NCBI GenBank assembly: GCA_025093985.1
Contig: JACAAK010000017.1
Span: forward strand, 62,001-126,000
DNA length: 64,000 bases
Direction: 5' to 3'
Source of the DNA: Calvatia gigantea
Taxonomy: Eukaryota; Basidiomycota; Agaricomycetes; Agaricales; Lycoperdaceae
Below, piece by piece: positions 62,401-64,000 of the stretch (position 1 is the stretch's first letter; each line of letters starts with the position of its first letter). The notes under the pieces were generated by a model that did no database searches, was not told where the DNA came from, and saw nothing but the letters and a program-made list of their open reading frames with translations. The translations under genes were made by a program, and so were the position numbers.

Positions 62401-63355
62401 CCTCAAAGGTTTTCCCCAGGCAGCGATGGCGTAAGGAAACCCATGGGGACCAGCCGACCTGACGCTCGAGACGGCCCTAATGAAGGGTGGTGGAGAATCA
62501 ATTTACGAGGGTGAAAGAGATACAATCTGTGGCCCTGGACTTGGAGTTTCAGTGACCCGTCATTCACATAGAACGTTTCAACCGGTACTCAGGAAGTCAG
62601 ACAGGGAGATGTCGGAGGAGATAAACTAGTGTGAGTTGGTGCATGTTGGCGAGCAATACTGTAGTTGGATGACGTTTGACGTTCGGAACAGTCGAGGTTC
62701 AAACCTTGACTAATGCTGCTAGTAGCTTTCCGTTCAATTGTTTTTTGTATTGCAATCAGGGGCGTTTTGAGGGCTGGATGGTTTAAGCCGGGTGGGACGA
62801 TACATGAAAAGGCCTATTGATGCTGTAAGGTTAGGTGTTTGCCGAGTGCTCAAGTCTCTATGCCTTGGTCTACATAGACCAAGAACCCTCCGAAACAAAA
62901 GTTCCGGGCATACCGGGGCGACCGTGGGCGGCGGCGGTCCGAAAGATCTACTCGCTCCCCATCAAGGATGTTCAACGAATCCAAGGTATCCATTAGTTTT
63001 TGGTTGTTGAGGGTGATTCGTTCAATTGGCCACAGAAATCTTCTCCGACCTCCTATGGTGTATGGCCTGTTCGCGCTCATCGGTTCCGCTAGTCATTGTA
63101 TTAAATTATGGGCGATTATCGAAACCCCAAGAACACATCAAGCAGAGTTTGGGTCCTGGTTGAATATGTTTGATGTAAAGGGTTACAGGACCCTGGCATA
63201 AAGGGTTCAGGATTTCGGATCTTGTACTTACGTTGGACGTTGAACATGCTGGGGAAAAGGAGTGGGTTCTGGGCATGGAGAAGACTGTTTGGTTTTAAAG
63301 GCTTCGCCAAATAAAGGTCATGTCAGTGCTTGTCTTTCCGTCATCCTTGACTGCG
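62401..63355. other. intergenic, nothing recognised
   Basis: No supported gene between the inverted-repeat element and AP-2 sigma. Open frames on both strands at 62800-63300 have no family resemblance. Confidence 0.45.
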
Positions 63356-64000
63356 ATGATCAGGTTCATCTTGGTACAGGTGAGCAGCTTTGGATGAGTA
63401 TGTATGGGTTGTTATGACGCCATTTAAAGAATAGGCAAGGGAAAACGAGGCTATCTAAGTGGTATGTTCCTTACGACGACGACGAGAAGGTCAGCCCCCC
63501 GTTACCATCTCTCAGGGTTCTCAGCTAACCACGCCCTTCAGGTGAGACTGCGTGGTGAGGTCCACCGGTTAGTGGCACCACGAGACCAGAAATATCAATC
63601 GAATTTTGTTGAAGTATGCCCTTCCGGACCCATGCACCGACTCTTGTTAATATATAGTGAATACAGTTCCGCAACTACAAGGTCGTCTACCGACGCTACG
63701 CAGGACTATTTTTTTGTGTTTGTGTAGATGCAAACGATAACGAACTGGCTTACTTGGAAGCAATACACTTGTTTGTTGAGGTCCTAGGTGCGTTCCTATC
63801 GGCGTACTTAGAGCAAGGCCGGATACTGAATACTGAAATGGATTAGATTCGTTTTTCGATAACGTTTGCGAACTCGACCTTGTTTTCAATTTTTATAAAG
63901 TGAGCCAATTAGGTTAATGGTGGCAGAAAGGTCTTATGGTGGTTCAGGTCTATGCCATTTTGGACGAGATTTTCCTCGCTGGAGAGATTGAGGAGACAAG
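63356..64000 (+). CDS. APS2: AP-2 adaptor complex subunit sigma, 3' end cut by the window
   Basis: Small subunit of the clathrin adaptor AP-2, acting in endocytosis at the plasma membrane; it also helps bind dileucine cargo signals. Exons 63356-63379, 63430-63489, 63542-63613, 63667-63787, 63847-63899 and 63948 onward all join by GT-AG introns. Text: MIRFILVQ, NRQGKTRLSKWYVPYDDDEK, RGEVHRLVAPRDQKYQSNFV, FRNYKVVYRRYAGLFFCVCV, DANDNELAYLEAIHLFVEVL, DSFFDNVCELDLVFNFYK, VYAILDEIFLAGEIEET. This matches the sigma-2 family nearly end to end; the last 15-20 residues lie beyond position 64000. Confidence 0.95.

Noticed and set aside
58058..64000. Functional cluster of chitin synthase with AP-2 sigma
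   Set aside because: Both touch membrane traffic and the cell wall, but they are separated by 1.8 kb with an inserted element and are ordinary housekeeping genes.

Overview
The window looks like nuclear DNA of a mushroom-forming basidiomycete (Agaricomycetes). Genes are split by many 45-70 nt GT-AG introns, and the gene set fits: a class I hydrophobin, a thaumatin-like protein, a TOK-type potassium channel, an F-box/LRR relic, tandem P450s and a division I chitin synthase. I read about 20 protein genes or relics, one tRNA and one possible short transposon-like element. All exon joins were made by eye from frame, splice signals and family knowledge; no search was run.

Layout. 0-12 kb: hydrophobin (-), F-box relic (-), a phosphosulfolactate-synthase-like protein (+) convergent with a thaumatin-like protein (-), a possible small cysteine-rich secreted protein (-), a TOK channel (+) and a dual-specificity phosphatase (-). 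12-16 kb is nearly empty. 16-26 kb: complex I 51 kDa subunit (+), a Zn2Cys6 transcription factor (-) and a flavin monooxygenase (-). 27-38 kb: a LAA1/HEATR5-type HEAT-repeat protein (-), a tRNA-Trp (+) just upstream of it, and a GH15 glucoamylase-like enzyme (-). 38-48 kb: a P450 / beta-mannosidase block containing two P450 genes, one beta-mannosidase and decayed pieces of a further copy of each. 48-64 kb: a GNAT acetyltransferase with an internal stop (+), ubiquitin-conjugating enzyme UBC1 (+), an MFS transporter (-), a conserved secreted protein of unknown function (+), chitin synthase (+), a 542-bp element with terminal inverted repeats, and the start of AP-2 sigma (+), cut by the window end.

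Most genes are housekeeping or wall/secretion functions without an obvious shared pathway. Two things stand out. First, the P450/beta-mannosidase block looks like duplication of a two-gene unit followed by decay of one mannosidase copy. Second, at least eight otherwise convincing genes carry one-base frame breaks, almost all as one surplus base beside a short G or C run, whereas ten others (hydrophobin, complex I subunit, FMO, GH15, UBC1, MFS, chitin synthase and more) join cleanly. This must be settled (assembly error versus true decay) before calling any of them pseudogenes. No CRISPR array, rRNA or intact transposase was seen.
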